This document shows, in pieces, positions 22,823 through 34,612 of a stretch of 64,000 nucleotides of DNA. Within the stretch, counting starts at the first letter, position 1, and every line of letters begins with the position of its first letter. Source of the stretch: Siderastrea radians (lineage: Eukaryota > Cnidaria > Anthozoa > Scleractinia > Rhizangiidae); the NCBI GenBank assembly GCA_964017195.1, contig OZ024892.1, forward strand, positions 7,396,366-7,460,365, given 5' to 3'. A model generated the notes under the pieces. That model was not told the DNA's origin and did no database searches. It saw only the letters and a list, made by a program, of their open reading frames with translations. The position numbers and the translations under genes were made by a program.

Positions 22823-23836
22823 ATGTCGTGGTGTATAAACCAGAACCACGGTTGCTACCGTTTTGGAAGTTCTTACCCGACACAAAAAAGACTTCAGATC
22901 ATTGTGACGTTTTTGGAAACGTTGTCCATAGCTAACGCGTCAAGAGTTTGTCGGGTTTCCTACAATTGTGTAGACCAATATGTGCGATTATTTCAACAAA
23001 GGGCAACATTGATACCTTCGGTATGCAATAATGTGCGTCCAAGACAAATGACATGGTGGAAGGCAACATATCTTGAAGCTCTTGTCAGAATGTACCCCAC
23101 TCTCTACCTTCGTGAGGTGCAACAGATACTTGCGAGCGATTTCCTTCTGGCTCCCGGCGATGTTCCATCTATAGCATCAATAGCGAAACTGTTCATAAGG
23201 CTCCGCATCACTCGAAAGAAATGCATTCACGTGGCTCAGGAAAGGATGACACCCTACAATCTCCATTGTCGTCAACTTTTTTTTCAATGGCGAAGGACTG
23301 TTGACCCAGCTAAAGTTTATTTTTTCGACGAGACACACTTTAATTGCGAGACTGATGAGCGTGAATATGGAAGGACAGACTCAGGATTTGCATGTACGGT
23401 CCTTCGTCAGAAAAGCAGAGCACGAGCTGGAAAGTTTTCCACTCTAGGTGTTTGTGGATTTAACGAGGGAGTCTTGCAGGCAATTCCAGTTGAAGGAAAT
23501 TTCACAGCAGATCTAATAACTGATGTAATAGAGAACCAAGTGCTGCCACTCTTGCCCGCGAACAGTTATTTGGTGGCTGATAATGCAAGTGTACATAATG
23601 AAATCGTAATATGCAGAATTTTAGCTAGAAAGAACATTACTCTTGTTAAACTGCCAGGCTATAGTTATGATTTAAATCCCATCGAAATGGTCTTTGGACA
23701 AGCAAAAGCAATTGCTCGTTTCACCCCTGGTTTCTTGAAAGAAAATAGCATGTTGGCAATTGTGAGCGCATTTGAACAAATCAGCCCGTTAAACGTAAGA
23801 CACTTTTACCAACGATCTTGGAGAGTGCTTCTGTAG
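22823..23836 (+). CDS. IS630/Tc1/mariner transposase, DD34E
   Basis: A single 337-residue intact frame. Residues 17-58 resemble a helix-turn-helix DNA-binding region (TQKRLQIIVTFLETL..ASRVCRVSYNCV). The catalytic triad is D169 (VYFFDETHFN), D253 (YLVADNASVHN) and E288 (SYDLNPIEMVFG), with 34 residues between the second D and E. The length fits the family. The enzyme would bind the TIRs and cut and paste the element into TA. It starts about 220 bp from the divergent DM gene, so both probably share one promoter region. No stop or frameshift, so it may be active. Confidence 0.92.
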   Translation: MSWCINQNHGCYRFGSSYPTQKRLQIIVTFLETLSIANASRVCRVSYNCVDQYVRLFQQRATLIPSVCNNVRPRQMTWWKATYLEALVRMYPTLYLREVQQILASDFLLAPGDVPSIASIAKLFIRLRITRKKCIHVAQERMTPYNLHCRQLFFQWRRTVDPAKVYFFDETHFNCETDEREYGRTDSGFACTVLRQKSRARAGKFSTLGVCGFNEGVLQAIPVEGNFTADLITDVIENQVLPLLPANSYLVADNASVHNEIVICRILARKNITLVKLPGYSYDLNPIEMVFGQAKAIARFTPGFLKENSMLAIVSAFEQISPLNVRHFYQRSWRVLL

Positions 23837-24724
23837 AATAAAGTGTCAAAAGCAATGAACTCAAGCAAGCTGGACCAGTGATTATTTTATTAACGTAATC
23901 CTGAACAGTTCTGAATTACAATAAACTTGTGAGTTTTTAGACAAAAGGGTTTGTTGTCATGAATAGACCTAGTCATTAGACCTATTGATAGACTGTAGTC
24001 TGATCTAAAGATTAGACTAGACTAATACACTTTAATAGATACTATTATACACTAACTACTAGAAACTGTTTCATGGTCCGACGAAAATTGCTCTATTATT
24101 TCTGATATTATTGTTCTAGTTTTTTGCTTCATTGATGGTCAGGTGACACGACAGAATGATGCAAATGATATTTTAAAATAATATTGTTGACTGTTTTCTA
24201 GTTCTTTTTGAACAACTAATAAATGTCAGGGACAATAGATTATACTTTGTGAGCGGGTTATTGACTTTATTCCGATTAAAAAATATTTATATTTTATTAT
24301 TAAAAGCCGTAAACATGATTATTTCAAAGAAAAGGCCGGCAACCAAAACGTCCTGGATTCGCTGCCGCTCCAGAAATGTTACATGCACTTTGTACAGCAT
24401 AATGAACAGCACCACAGAAGAAGGACTGCTCAGTAGCTTACATTTAAAGTTTATTCCCGACTTAGTCAAAAGTCAGGACCACTTTGCATAGCATAATGAA
24501 CGGCTCAACAGTTAAGTTCGGTGAAACGGCACACTTTCAGTGAAATTCCGAAACGACTCAAGAGGTTTCTGGATCAAATTTGTTACTCCATGTTAGCTAT
24601 AAACTTAAAAGTTCTGTTTAAGGTTTACTGATCACTCTGAGAAGGAGCGAGACGGCATGAACACGGCTGTTTGCACAATGGCACGGGCGTTGATGAAACG
24701 AAAATCAAAGATGTGAATCTCACT

Positions 24725-24788
24725 TGCCCGCTCGACAGAAATACAAATTGGCGTAAACCAGTGCAACGAAGGCAAAAACAAACTTCAC
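24725..24788 (-). pseudogene. Second signal-peptide exon of unit 1, broken
   Basis: Corresponds to the intact exon at 62,826-62,906. The ATG is GTG here, and about 18 bp before the donor are missing, leaving AAG TGA. The hydrophobic core FVFAFVALVYANLYFC is still readable. Confidence 0.65.
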
Positions 24789-25504
24789 CTTGACATGCAG
24801 CTCAGGCTGAAATCAACTCTGCAAATTAAGGAGTTAGAATGAGTAACATGAAATGACTGTTTGTTAAAATGTTTTTTATGAAAGGTAAGTAAAAAGAAGA
24901 ACTGCCTTAGCTAAAAAAATACCCACGTGCTTATCGTTTAGGGCATGACGCAATAACTGATGACGAGATATTCATATTATATTCATATTCTGAGGACTTG
25001 AAATTACTTCTTGTTCAGGAATTAAGCATGATTCGTTATTTTTTGCAGAGCCCACCAGCAAGCCACGTAGAACGTTAGTTGTACGTAGAGATTAGCAACA
25101 TCAGTAGAATTATTCTTTCAAGGTCGGCACGAATACACGCACGGTTTGGAAATATTAACACAGTCCTAGCGCTTCTTCCAGTTTCTCTCTATGTTTTGTA
25201 CCCGAAAGGTTTCGTGAAATAAAGGAAACAAGAATGGTAGCATATCCAGCAGACATTTTCGTTTTGTACAAACATCACTGACCTACAACCCAGGAAGTAA
25301 GTTTTATAGCCGTGACGGTTACAACATAATTGTAACCCTTTGAGCCTCAATGGTGATCAGCATCAAACGTCTCCTCACAATATCAGTGCATTATAACACA
25401 TACAAGTCATAAGAATTAAGGAATTGATCACTGAAGATGAATTGTCTTCATTTTTAAACAAGTTCTCCCAAATACTGCTCAACAAAATATGTACATGTGT
25501 AAAT

Positions 25505-25628
25505 CAAATGGTGACGAGTGAAATTAGGAAATAATTTCACGGGCGTTTGATCAAAATTCCAATAACTTCCCTCGCCGTTCGCAAGTGAAATTATTTCCTA
25601 ATTTCACGAGTATACCATTTGATTACCT
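25505..25628. repeat. Palindromic repeat present in all three units
   Basis: Inverted arms AATCAAATGGT / ACCATTTGATT and GTGAAATTAGGAAATAATTT / AAATTATTTCCTAATTTCAC. Copies lie near 48,387-48,510 and 63,850-63,957, so it was inserted before the duplication. Confidence 0.65.
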
Positions 25629-26068
25629 TTTATTAAACATCATGGGTGATAAATTACGGTCACAATCGTGTGTTTTTGACTTGTTTATTGTATCGAGGAC
25701 TCAAGCATGGAAAAGTTTAAAGCATCATTTTGGCTTAAGTTCACAGTTTTCTGCGTGAAGTTTCTACTACGGTTTGGCGATTTCGTGTATTTTTATAAAC
25801 CGACGGCAAAATACACCAGACTCTGAATTATCACTTGTAAAGTACCAAAACAAATCGCTCGGCAAAAGTTTTATCCGGCAAATTCATTGAGTCGAGTATG
25901 GCTTCACAAATACATCCAAAATAAGCACAGCAATCTTGTTTTAACGAAAGTAAATTTCGCAAGCAAATTTGTATAAGAATTCGAAGATTTGTATTCGAAG
26001 AAGTGCCCAAATCTCCATTGGCTGAATTACTTCTCTGAGTTCGCGGTCGATCACTGAGGCCCCATTAC

Positions 26069-26262
26069 GGGGGGGGGGGGGGGAGGGGGTGTCTGGGTAT
26101 CCAGTATCCCTTTGTGCATGCAGTCTCGTATCCCTAAGCTCCGCGTTGAATATTCCCATATTTTTTCTCAAGTATCCTGTATTCCTATAATTTTTTCCTT
26201 CGGTATCCCGTGTCCCTATAATTTTCTCTGCAAATATCCCGTATCCCCATAACCCTTGCTGG
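26069..26262. repeat. Degenerate repeat of GTATCCCGTATCCCTATAAT
   Basis: Several imperfect copies of roughly 40 bp follow a run of about 18 G. The paralogous stretch is at 48,967-49,150, with the G run shortened there to six. Confidence 0.6.
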
Positions 26263-26738
26263 GGCCTCATGACTCGATCAGCAATAAACTGCCGGCTCGC
26301 CGTTCAAAAATTTTCGCCGTCAGACTATCACAAATTGTCTCTTCTTTTTGCCTCGCAGTTGGTTTCTGAGAAGTTCAGTCAATTAAAAGTCAAAATTTAC
26401 AGATTACCGATTGTGCCTTTAATGAATATTTCAAGAATTGCTGTAGTTCTGTCACAAAACATCTTCATCCGTAACGTCTTTAACCTGGACGCCATCTTGG
26501 CACTGAGATGTAGGACACGTTGCCATAGCAATTTGGTAATTTCACATGTGAAATTATAACTTTTCGCGCCAAAGAACTATCGTTTCCTATTTCTGTGGTA
26601 TTCTTAAACAACATTAAGCGTATTTGCATCGTAAAAACTTGATGAAAAGAAAGAAAAATGATGAATATGTACTCACATTTTCACGGCACGATAAACTTTG
26701 CTATCTGACGTCGGGCCCGAGAGGACAACGTCTACATA

Positions 26739-27258
26739 CAGTCGAAGCTCTCGTAAGCAACTACGTCGGGAATTCACAAAAGTGGTCGCAACTAGAGCCG
26801 GTCGCTTACGAGAATGGGGTCTCGTTAGCAACCATGTGATAAAGCACTAGAGGGTACTCACTGACGAGCTCTTTTTGGGCAGCAAGCTTGGCATAAGTTG
26901 TTGGTTACTAATAGTCAGTTTGTAGTAATAATAATAAATAATGTATTATCACAGAAGAGGTTTGCGTATGTATAAGTCAACGAACCACTAGCGCTTATGC
27001 TATTTGCTACTCTAAATCTGCTGAAGAAGTGAGTGTTTTGATAAAAGTGTTGACTGAGTGGTCGCTTACGAGAACTTAAAAACAAAGGAAAAGGCTAATG
27101 AGTAATTCACAAAAGTGGCCGCAGTCGCTTACGGGAGCCGTCGCCTAGGAGGGCTTTTAATTACAGAGTTTAAGTGACAATTAAAACGGGGTCTTACAAT
27201 GGTGGTCGTAACTAGAGCTGGTCGCTTTCGAGAGTGGTCGCAAGGAGAGCTTCGACTG
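26739..27258. mobile_element. TA-flanked TIR element, TIR CAGTCGAAGCTCTC
   Basis: Ends CAGTCGAAGCTCTC and GAGAGCTTCGACTG are exact inverses and are flanked by TA (26,737-38; 27,259-60), as for Tc1/mariner-derived MITEs. The interior repeats TGGTCGCTTACGAGA motifs. A copy with a damaged right end is at about 49,230-49,715 in unit 2. No protein. Confidence 0.65.
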
Positions 27259-27504
27259 TATTTCCCGCCAAACATACACAGTGCGTTCTTTGAGTTTTCC
27301 CTGACACTTTCATGTCACCGTTGCCGTTCCGTCCTGGTGCTTAAATTCCCTAATAACCACTAAAACCTGCTCCTTTTTAGCCACTGCAGCAAACCACAGC
27401 AAAACCGTGCAAATTGACTGGCAAAAAGAGGTTACCGTATCTAACAGGTTTCTTCTTAACTGCAGTTATTTCTTACTGAAGTTTTACAACAGCAGGGCTG
27501 CCAT

Positions 27505-27680
27505 TAGACTGCTAGAAGTCCCTTTCGGGATAGTCGAGAGGGCGCGCAAAATAGCCATGCGAAGAAACCAATCTCTTCTTGTTTTGTTCTCCTTGCTCCA
27601 ATCTCGCCACGCTGCTAATAGCTCGTGCTCTCAGCTATCTTGCGTGCCCTCTCGACTATCGAGAAAGAGACAGCAGTGAT
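27505..27680. repeat. Fold-back repeat, right arm lost in unit 2
   Basis: GGGATAGTCGAGAGGGCGCG pairs with CGTGCCCTCTCGACTATCGA. In unit 2 (52,983-53,115) only the left arm and centre remain. Confidence 0.6.
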
Positions 27681-28661
27681 GGAAATTAGCGCTCATCCGC
27701 TCGCCCATGCGAGTGTCAGAGGCACTGGGCGACTGGAAATCAACGATCACTCACTCGTGTGGCCAGTACGAGTTTCAGTTCTACGTAATTATTCAAAGTG
27801 CACTGTTTAAGTATTCTTATCGTAGGAGGTGCCCTACAAATTTGGCGGTGAAATATAAGTTCGTTCTTCGTAACTTCCTTCCAGTGATAATTTACGTAAC
27901 GCGTACAGTTGTATAAAGTGATACTGCTGGTCGCTAGATGATCCGAGTAAGCATTCAGAAGGCGGCGCCCGTGGTGCCCGAGAAAAATAGAAATGTTTAG
28001 TGGTATAGTAAGGGATGTCACAAAGATTCATTCATTTAATACCGTTGAGAAATTGAAAGTAAGTGTCTTCATTGTTTTTTCAATGGGTTTAACGTCTCTT
28101 AGTAGAACTTTTCATTGAAGCAGTAACCGTCAGTGTAACACTTCTCACAGTGCTGTTGTCTCGAGTGCTTTTTACACACTTGAAAATGTGAAAATGTAGA
28201 AACTCCCCGGAGTTTCGAAAGTGTCAAACGAGAAAAAGGAAGAAAAAACGCCAGAAACGGGCCGCGATACTCGGGAGACGTCTCGGGAATACGAAAAGAT
28301 GAGGACTAGAAAATTGAACTCAAAATGGCAAGTTGGCTTTCCATGGTTGAAAAACAATGTCCAGTAAAGTATGGTTAATCTGTGACTTGTGTATCGAAAA
28401 CAAACAAACTTTGATGGCAGAAAATGTTTTGAGTTTAACTAGATTTATTAATGGTTGTACAAAAGGGTGTCAAAAAAGCTTGGAGAGATGGGAGCTATCG
28501 TTTGAGCGAGTGAAATCTAATCCGGACAAGTGCATTCTCAAAATTAAGTTTCCAACACTGAGACTGCTAGCAGTCTAGGCTGCCAACAGTGAGAGTTCTA
28601 TGTTTTAGGTTGTTTCCTAAAATTCTCCTTGGACCCACTAGTAAGAGTGACATCAACTTGC

Positions 28662-29613
28662 CTGGTCCTGTCTCACAAGTCAGTTCATACTGTTGAAGAG
28701 TCACATTTTGCCACTGGGTAGACTCATGCACCCACCAATATGGCTGGTCACCTCTCAGTATCCTAAAAAACACAAAGAAGACTCAGGATTTCAACAACAG
28801 CCTTGAATAGTAGCCGTAAAATCTGTCACCAACTTTAATTTTAAACATGAGCTTAGAATTCTCTGAGCTGTACAAAGAACACCTTTTTGCACCTCCATAA
28901 TAATACTACTGCCAGACCTGAAGCAATTACCCAAGTGGTTCAGATTACAAGAGGTATAAAATTAGTGATTTATCTCCCCCTCCTGCCTTCCCACAGCCTC
29001 CTCACCTGTCAACAACCAGAGAATCAGCCACAATGAGCTATCAAAAATTGCCGATATATGACATATCAGAGGTACCAATCAACTAATCCATGAATTTCAC
29101 CCTGGGGCAGTGGGGGGGAAACTCCTCAGAAGTTTTGGTGGGGGTGCCATCCAGTTTTCCAAACACAGAGCTCTGTCACCAAAATATGTTTTTTTAAATG
29201 CACATTGTCAGACCTCACCTTAAAGATCAATACCATTTTCTGAACAAAACGGCTCAAAAACCATAGCCTTTGAGGAGACACACACCTATATAGCTTTTGC
29301 AAAAGAGTACCCCCGTATTTCAATGATTGACAGTACTAGAAGCATATAAAAAATACATGTATGAGGCACGCACAGATCTACCAGCTTACCATTTTAGAAT
29401 AAGATTCAGCCATTCAGAAATGACGGCCGTCTACAAAACACTTACTCCTAAATTGTGATTCAAATGATAAACCACCGGAAAAAAGATCAGGAACGAATTT
29501 TTAGGATCTCCAATTTTTGAAAGAAGTAGCATTTCCTGTTCCCATTCTGCCCAAGAATTCTTTAAATGAACGATGAATTGGACTCCCTCGTCAAAGAGGG
29601 CGTCCATGGCCAT
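28662..29613 (-). pseudogene. G6PC-like: Glucose-6-phosphatase, exons 1 and 2 (unit 1)
   Basis: Exon 1 (29,613-29,390) starts MAMDALFDEG and contains KIGDPKNSFLIFFPVVYHLN, then EWLNLILKW up to the donor ATG|GTAAGC; the Trp codon expected after GVSVL is TAG (29,433-29,431), while unit 2 keeps TGG. Exon 2 (28,762-28,662) encodes ILRGDQPYWWVHES through CETGPG and uses a GC donor (CCAG|GCAAGT). The family is an ER-membrane phosphohydrolase acting on glucose 6-phosphate. The Arg of the conserved RPYWWV motif (part of the phosphatase signature) is Gln here. Exon 3 is missing downstream, where unit 1 lacks about 3 kb relative to unit 2. A dead copy; family identity is clear from the motifs. Confidence 0.8.
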
Positions 29614-29888
29614 TTTGATTTTAAACGAGAGGAGCCTGAGCCTGAATTACCCCGGATTCATGGCTATCTTGCTATAAGTAGTAATATATTCACATTCATT
29701 CAATAAGACACTCTATGACTTATGCTTATTAAGATATGGGAGGAAAAAATTTTGGTCATCCTGAATGGAAGTAAGAAAGGAAAGGAAAAGAAAAAGGAAT
29801 AACCTACCCGAAAACGAATCTCTTTCTCCCAAAACTCAGAAAATCCAAAACCAAGCTATGGCAAAGTGAAACATTTTTACTGACAAGA

Positions 29889-31235
29889 TTACACAAAAGC
29901 CATTTTAAACCCGTCCAGGTTGTTAAGGGAACTAAAAACGCGTCCTGAAGATAAGGCATTAGAACAATCGTACTTTGAAGGCGCTGTAGCAGCTGCCAGA
30001 GTATCAGCTGGTTTAGTTAGTCCCAAAACCTTGTCCGTTTGACAGTAATATTGGGCCATTTGAGTAGACCTCCATCCCACATGCCTTGCAATGTCAGCCA
30101 AAGGGACTCCTAACATAGACAACGTAATTGAACAACCGCTTCAGAAGCTGTGCATGGTTTCGCCTTCGGATATCCCCAGGGATGTTAGATATGAAGTGAG
30201 CCGAGCGGCAACAGTGGATCCGACAAATGGTTTTTCAGCAACTTTATTACTCTTGTCAGTGGCCCTAAAAAGGTATCCCTCGCGAAGGTCAACGTTGAGC
30301 AGCTTGCATAGCCGAACATAACGATCCAAAGACGAGACTGGGCATATGAGAGGATTCGAGCACTTTCTGATGGCGAAGACATGAAAATCTTTACCTCGTA
30401 AGGTTTTTCCGACGGATTGTCTAAAAATAAAACCTTGGTTGTAAGGAAGAGACAATACCTCCTTGGTGAGAGTTCTCCCCAAATCAGAAGCTCGGTCACC
30501 CGAGAAAAAATCAACGCAGAAGAAGACTAGGTCTCTAGCAAAAATGTAACGATTCAGGGGAGCAGTGTCACAAGAAAGATAGGCGCCTAGATGGTTGAGG
30601 TGCTGACACAATTTCTTTGACTTGTCCAGAAAAATTGGTACGGACTGCTTTGGAGAAACGTGGGACGAGGCTTGCTCTTGATACAGGAAACGAAGATAAT
30701 CTTTAAGGGAGTGATGGGAGGCGGGATTGCCTGTTCCAAGGAGGTCACACCATGGACCTGCTCTTCCTGCATTATTGAAGATGGAACGGAGTTTCCCAAT
30801 AAGACTATCTACAGTTCCTGCCGCTAAACGGACTGGGCATTGACACCGTCCCTTGGAATGTGATCCGAACAAAGGGCAGGTAGACTTGTGAACCTTTGTC
30901 TTCCCTTTCCGATCTTTATAAATAAGAAAACGAACAAGGTCCTGAGGAGCTGCTGAAGATAAAGACTTAGAAAGGGGGAGAGAGAAAAGAAAATTCTCCA
31001 ACTCCTTCTGAAGGGCCGATTTCTGCTTTTCATAGGGCTTAGAGGCACGAAGAGCTTGAATAGATTGTAAGCGATTGTTGATGGAGGGAAGATCAAGCTG
31101 AATTTTGCTGTTAACGCTCTGTTGTGATTGAAAGAGGCGCCGATATCCACAACGCTGGCAAAAAGAGAAGTCGTGATCATTTGGATAAGAGCATTCCGGG
31201 CACTGAACAGCAGGGCACCAAAGGCGCGGTACCAA
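29889..31235 (-). pseudogene. DIRS tyrosine recombinase, nonsense at catalytic Arg
   Basis: Starts with a zinc-ribbon-like CPEC..CQRCGY segment (CX2CX11CX2C), then a Cys-rich linker and the recombinase domain: first catalytic Arg in FFSGDRASDLGRT, then ETMHSF, then (same frame) SGCSITLSMLGVPLADIARH, GWRS and the Tyr in AQYYCQTDK. The codon after HSF is TGA (30,143-30,141) where the H-x-x-R arginine is expected; CGA to TGA is a typical CpG decay change. The remaining 78 codons stay open to the natural stop at 29,889. The enzyme would integrate circular cDNA by strand exchange. Confidence 0.8.
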
Positions 31236-31521
31236 GGGAAGTTCCTGAAGAACAAGACAAAAGAGGGAAACAAAAAACTTTTTTAATCAGAAGGTAAAAC
31301 CCGGAAAACCCAAAAATCCCACTGCAAAGCTCGCGGAGCAAAGGATCCGGATAGATTAGAGTTAGGAAAAAGGAGAATATCCTTTTGACCCTTAGAGCCC
31401 AACTGAAAGTAGCTGGAAGCCCTGTGGTACAGAATGGGCCACTAATAACGTTTGGGACTTAGATCAGGCACAACCAAAGTAATGGGGCATGGCTGTGAGG
31501 ATAAAAAATTGAGCAAAGGCC

Positions 31522-33503
31522 CTACCAGAACAAAGGGGGGAAAACATATGCGTTTTCGGAGGGATAAAGCACTTGGGCGAAAAGATTTGTACCAGATGAG
31601 CCCGGATTAGGAAACGGGGAGAAAAAATGGAGAGGTTTACCCTTAGAATCACACTGAACATTGGAGGACAAGGCCATCAAGTCCAGCGAATGAGGGCCAA
31701 AAGCCTGATCCACTAGTTTCCAGGCGAGTGGGCTAGGCTTGCAATCTGCATCAGACAGGGAACGGGACGGAAAATCAGCGGGATTCTCTCTAGAAGGAAC
31801 AAAAAAGGTTTTCAGCGCCAGGTTGAATTTCAAAGTTAGGGAAAAGATGTCCTTCATAACAGAAGACAGGGCTGGCATCTGGGAGAGCTGGCGTTCCCAA
31901 CATGAAACCACAACTTTATTATCGATAAAGCAATCCACTCTGGAATTAGCGATAATTTCCCCAACACTTTCCAAGGTGTGAAGTAGAGCGCGTGCCTCCC
32001 TGACTGCTATAGGGAGTTGCCGGGTATCGTCATCCCAATATCCACGCAGTGTTTTCTCTTCTTTCTCTGGGACTTTAAGTACTCCGCCCCAGCCAACATC
32101 GGACGCATCACAGAAAAGAGTGATCGAGACGTGCTTTTCATCTTTCCAAGGGAGATAGCCATTCCAATCATCAAGAAAACGCCAATGCAAGAGTTCTTGC
32201 TTCAAAGTCGAAGAAACAGCGATAGCCCTTGGAGTTTTGGAGGCTGCCGATATGGCCTGGTAAACACAATTGGTAAAGAACTTCGCAGCTGGAACGGAAA
32301 GGGAAAAGGAAGTTGTCTTCCCGGAACTTCTGCAGCTTCTTGAGGGACACAGTCTTACTCTCCAGAATGGAATCACGAAGAGTAGCGAACTTTAAAACTT
32401 TATCCCTTGGTAGCATAAAAGCCTGTATGTCGGATTGACAGATGTGCCCCAGGAATTTTACTTTGATGCGCGGAATGAAAACGCTCTTAACAATGCTAAA
32501 GAAAATAGCCTAACTCCAGGAGAACAGAACACGCGATAAAAGTCCCCATTTCTGCAAGCTGAAAGTTCGAAAAGTTTACATGGGACTTAGAACGAGGGCG
32601 AAGCTGGCCAAGATGCCTGTCATCGATATATTGAGAGCAAGGAACTCCTAAAGACCCTATGTAGCTTGTAGCCGCCATGCCAACAGTGTTGTATATGTAT
32701 GCACTGGCCTTCCACCCGAAGGGAATGGTGGTGTAAGTAAAATAATAACCTTTCCATTGTAAACCGAAAAAGGTACAGCTGGAGGGGTGTAAAGGAATAT
32801 GATCGTAGCCGCTCTTATCATCTCTAGTAGACTGGAAGTGGTTGAGTCCGACATAGCGAGGCAGGTCGGTAATATAGTCCAGAGTGAACGGGCAGTCCTT
32901 AATCCAAAGATTTAAAAAACGCTCGTCATGGCACATACGTGGCTTCGTGGGCTCTATCGTAATGGGCATGACGAGATGGGGCGGGTCAACAAAACCAACT
33001 TTGCCAACAACCAGAAGGGAACCATTTCGGACTCTTTCAATAATGCAATTAGAAATAAAACCCTCGTGGTCCTTGCAATTGCGCGCATTAGGAAAGACGA
33101 TGCGAGGCGGAATGGGCGAGTCATAAGAACGGCCCTGAAACGTTCCTTTAAAAGGCGTAAAAAATTCCTGGATATCCACCCCCAATGAAACGTAGCGAAA
33201 AATTTCATCTGCCTTGGAGTAGTTGAGCAAAATGGTCCGCCATTTATGACAGTTTGCTTGAACGTTCCCAGCAATGAAGTTTTCGTTATCTCTAAAGGGG
33301 ATGTGCGTAGGTGAAGCATACACAGAGCCGGAAGAGACCATATCCACTGAGGGGAGCGGCCCGACCCAGTTGTGGGGCTTTCCCTCCCCATTACAGCAAG
33401 ACTCCTTGGGCTTATGAGAAGAAGCCACGTCAAAAGGCTGGTCAAAATGAAAAAAAAAAAAGGAGAACAAATAGAAAATAAAGGGAGGGAAATAAAACCC
33501 CAC
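31522..33503 (-). pseudogene. DIRS reverse transcriptase-RNase H, two frameshifts
   Basis: RT motifs run in order: KPRMCHDERFLNLWI, then RDDKSGYDHIPLHP, then FTYTTIPFGWKASAYI, then YIDDRHLGQL, the catalytic D-D box. After LGYFL (near 32,500) the frame shifts by one to SVFIPRIKVKFLGHICQSD. A second shift near 32,325 after KKLQKF returns to GKTTSFSLSVPAAKFF. RNase H follows, with FCDASDVGWGG, EARALLHTLES and FIDNKVVVSC supplying the acidic residues, ending FVPSRENPADFPSR. Intact motifs with few lesions suggest a moderately old insertion. Confidence 0.8.
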
Positions 33504-33693
33504 AACCGAGTCGAGCCAGGAATCCGTCCGAAGACTGGAAAAGGGTTAAGTTTAGAAAACCCCCCTGGACAAGACTCGGAAATGAGGATGAAACTAAATA
33601 AAGGAAGAACAGACTTAAAGGAAACAACAAAACTTTATTGTGGAGGTTACAAAATTCATAGAATAACAGCAAACCCACAATACACGACAAAGT

Positions 33694-34151
33694 TCAGTTG
33701 GAATTGTTACGGGCCTTCCTTACTCGACAATTTCTCGCAATGTGGCCTCGGAGGCCACACGCGTAACATGTAATGGTAACCCTGGGGTTAGAATACGACA
33801 TTCTAGGATTGCCCATAAGGGGACGAACACTGGAACTGTGCTTGAAAGCCTTCTCAATCTCCTTGGCAATCGCGATCTTCTCTTTATCCCCCAGAAGCTT
33901 TAAGAGTACTGGCTGAAAAGAGGTATGCGACGACAGGGGCCTGGTCTGCTTGAGGATAGAATTGTAGCGGGAAGCCTGGGCATCATTTTTCTCTCTCGCC
34001 GTGTCAACCAAATGCTCCAAAGCTGCAATGACGGCATGCACATCAAAAATTCCCGCGGGACGGGAAATTAGCTGCTTCACAGTCTGAAGGGCATTATGAA
34101 CCGAGTTTTGATCGAGCTTGTTCTTTACCTCAGCGATTTCTCTCTGAACCA
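33694..34151 (-). CDS. DIRS gag-like protein with CCHC knuckle
   Basis: About 152 open codons of helical sequence (REIAEVKNKLDQNSVHNALQ) end with CYACGLRGHIARNC, a CX2CX4HX4C knuckle, and a basic tail. No ATG opens the frame. A TTTTGCAG acceptor-like tract precedes it, so the start may lie in an upstream exon or the 5' end is damaged. In DIRS elements this ORF precedes the RT ORF and is thought to package RNA. Confidence 0.6.
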
Positions 34152-34612
34152 CTGCAAAATCGTTAAGGGCAGCCTAGGCAGGTAAAGAGAAAACAGAAAG
34201 GGGGAAAGGGGATAAAAACACATGCGCCAATAACAAATAGATGAGAAAATACGCGAAAGAAACAGACCCGACAGCGCTAACTAGAATAAAAACAATAAAA
34301 CAAGGCAAAGCGCTAAGCCGCGGAGTTGAATTAAAAAGCCGAAAATAGACCAAATACAATAAAAAACAAAAACAATAGAAAGAACATTAAAAACAAGCGG
34401 CAGCAACAAAGACAGGCGAAAAACAGGGGCAAGTAAAAACAACTGAACCAAAATAACACCTTTTATACTAAAATGGGGTAAAACAAAAAGAAAAACAACT
34501 ACAGATAAACACTTGAAAAGCCATAAAGGCCAACGTAAAAGATTGTCACTTCGCCCATACACGTTACGCGCGAAGCGTCGACATAAAATAAAACAGAGAA
34601 ACAAACCACAAA

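Larger units (their letters stand above)
20430..24093. mobile_element. Tc1/mariner-type transposon carrying a DM-domain gene
   Basis: The ends GAGCGATTTTCCTCGGACC (20,430) and, inverted, GAGCAATTTTCGTCGGACC (24,093) continue as GTGAAACAGTT / ATGAAACAGTT: about 30 bp TIRs with three mismatches. TA flanks both ends (20,428-29; 24,094-95), the Tc1/mariner signature. The two sister duplication units have the uninterrupted site (near 47,025 and 62,118). Inside lie an intact transposase (plus) and a divergent DM-domain gene (minus), with about 220 bp between their start codons. TIRs, intact transposase and an insertion restricted to one paralog suggest a fairly recent, possibly autonomous element of 3,664 bp. 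Confidence 0.9.
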
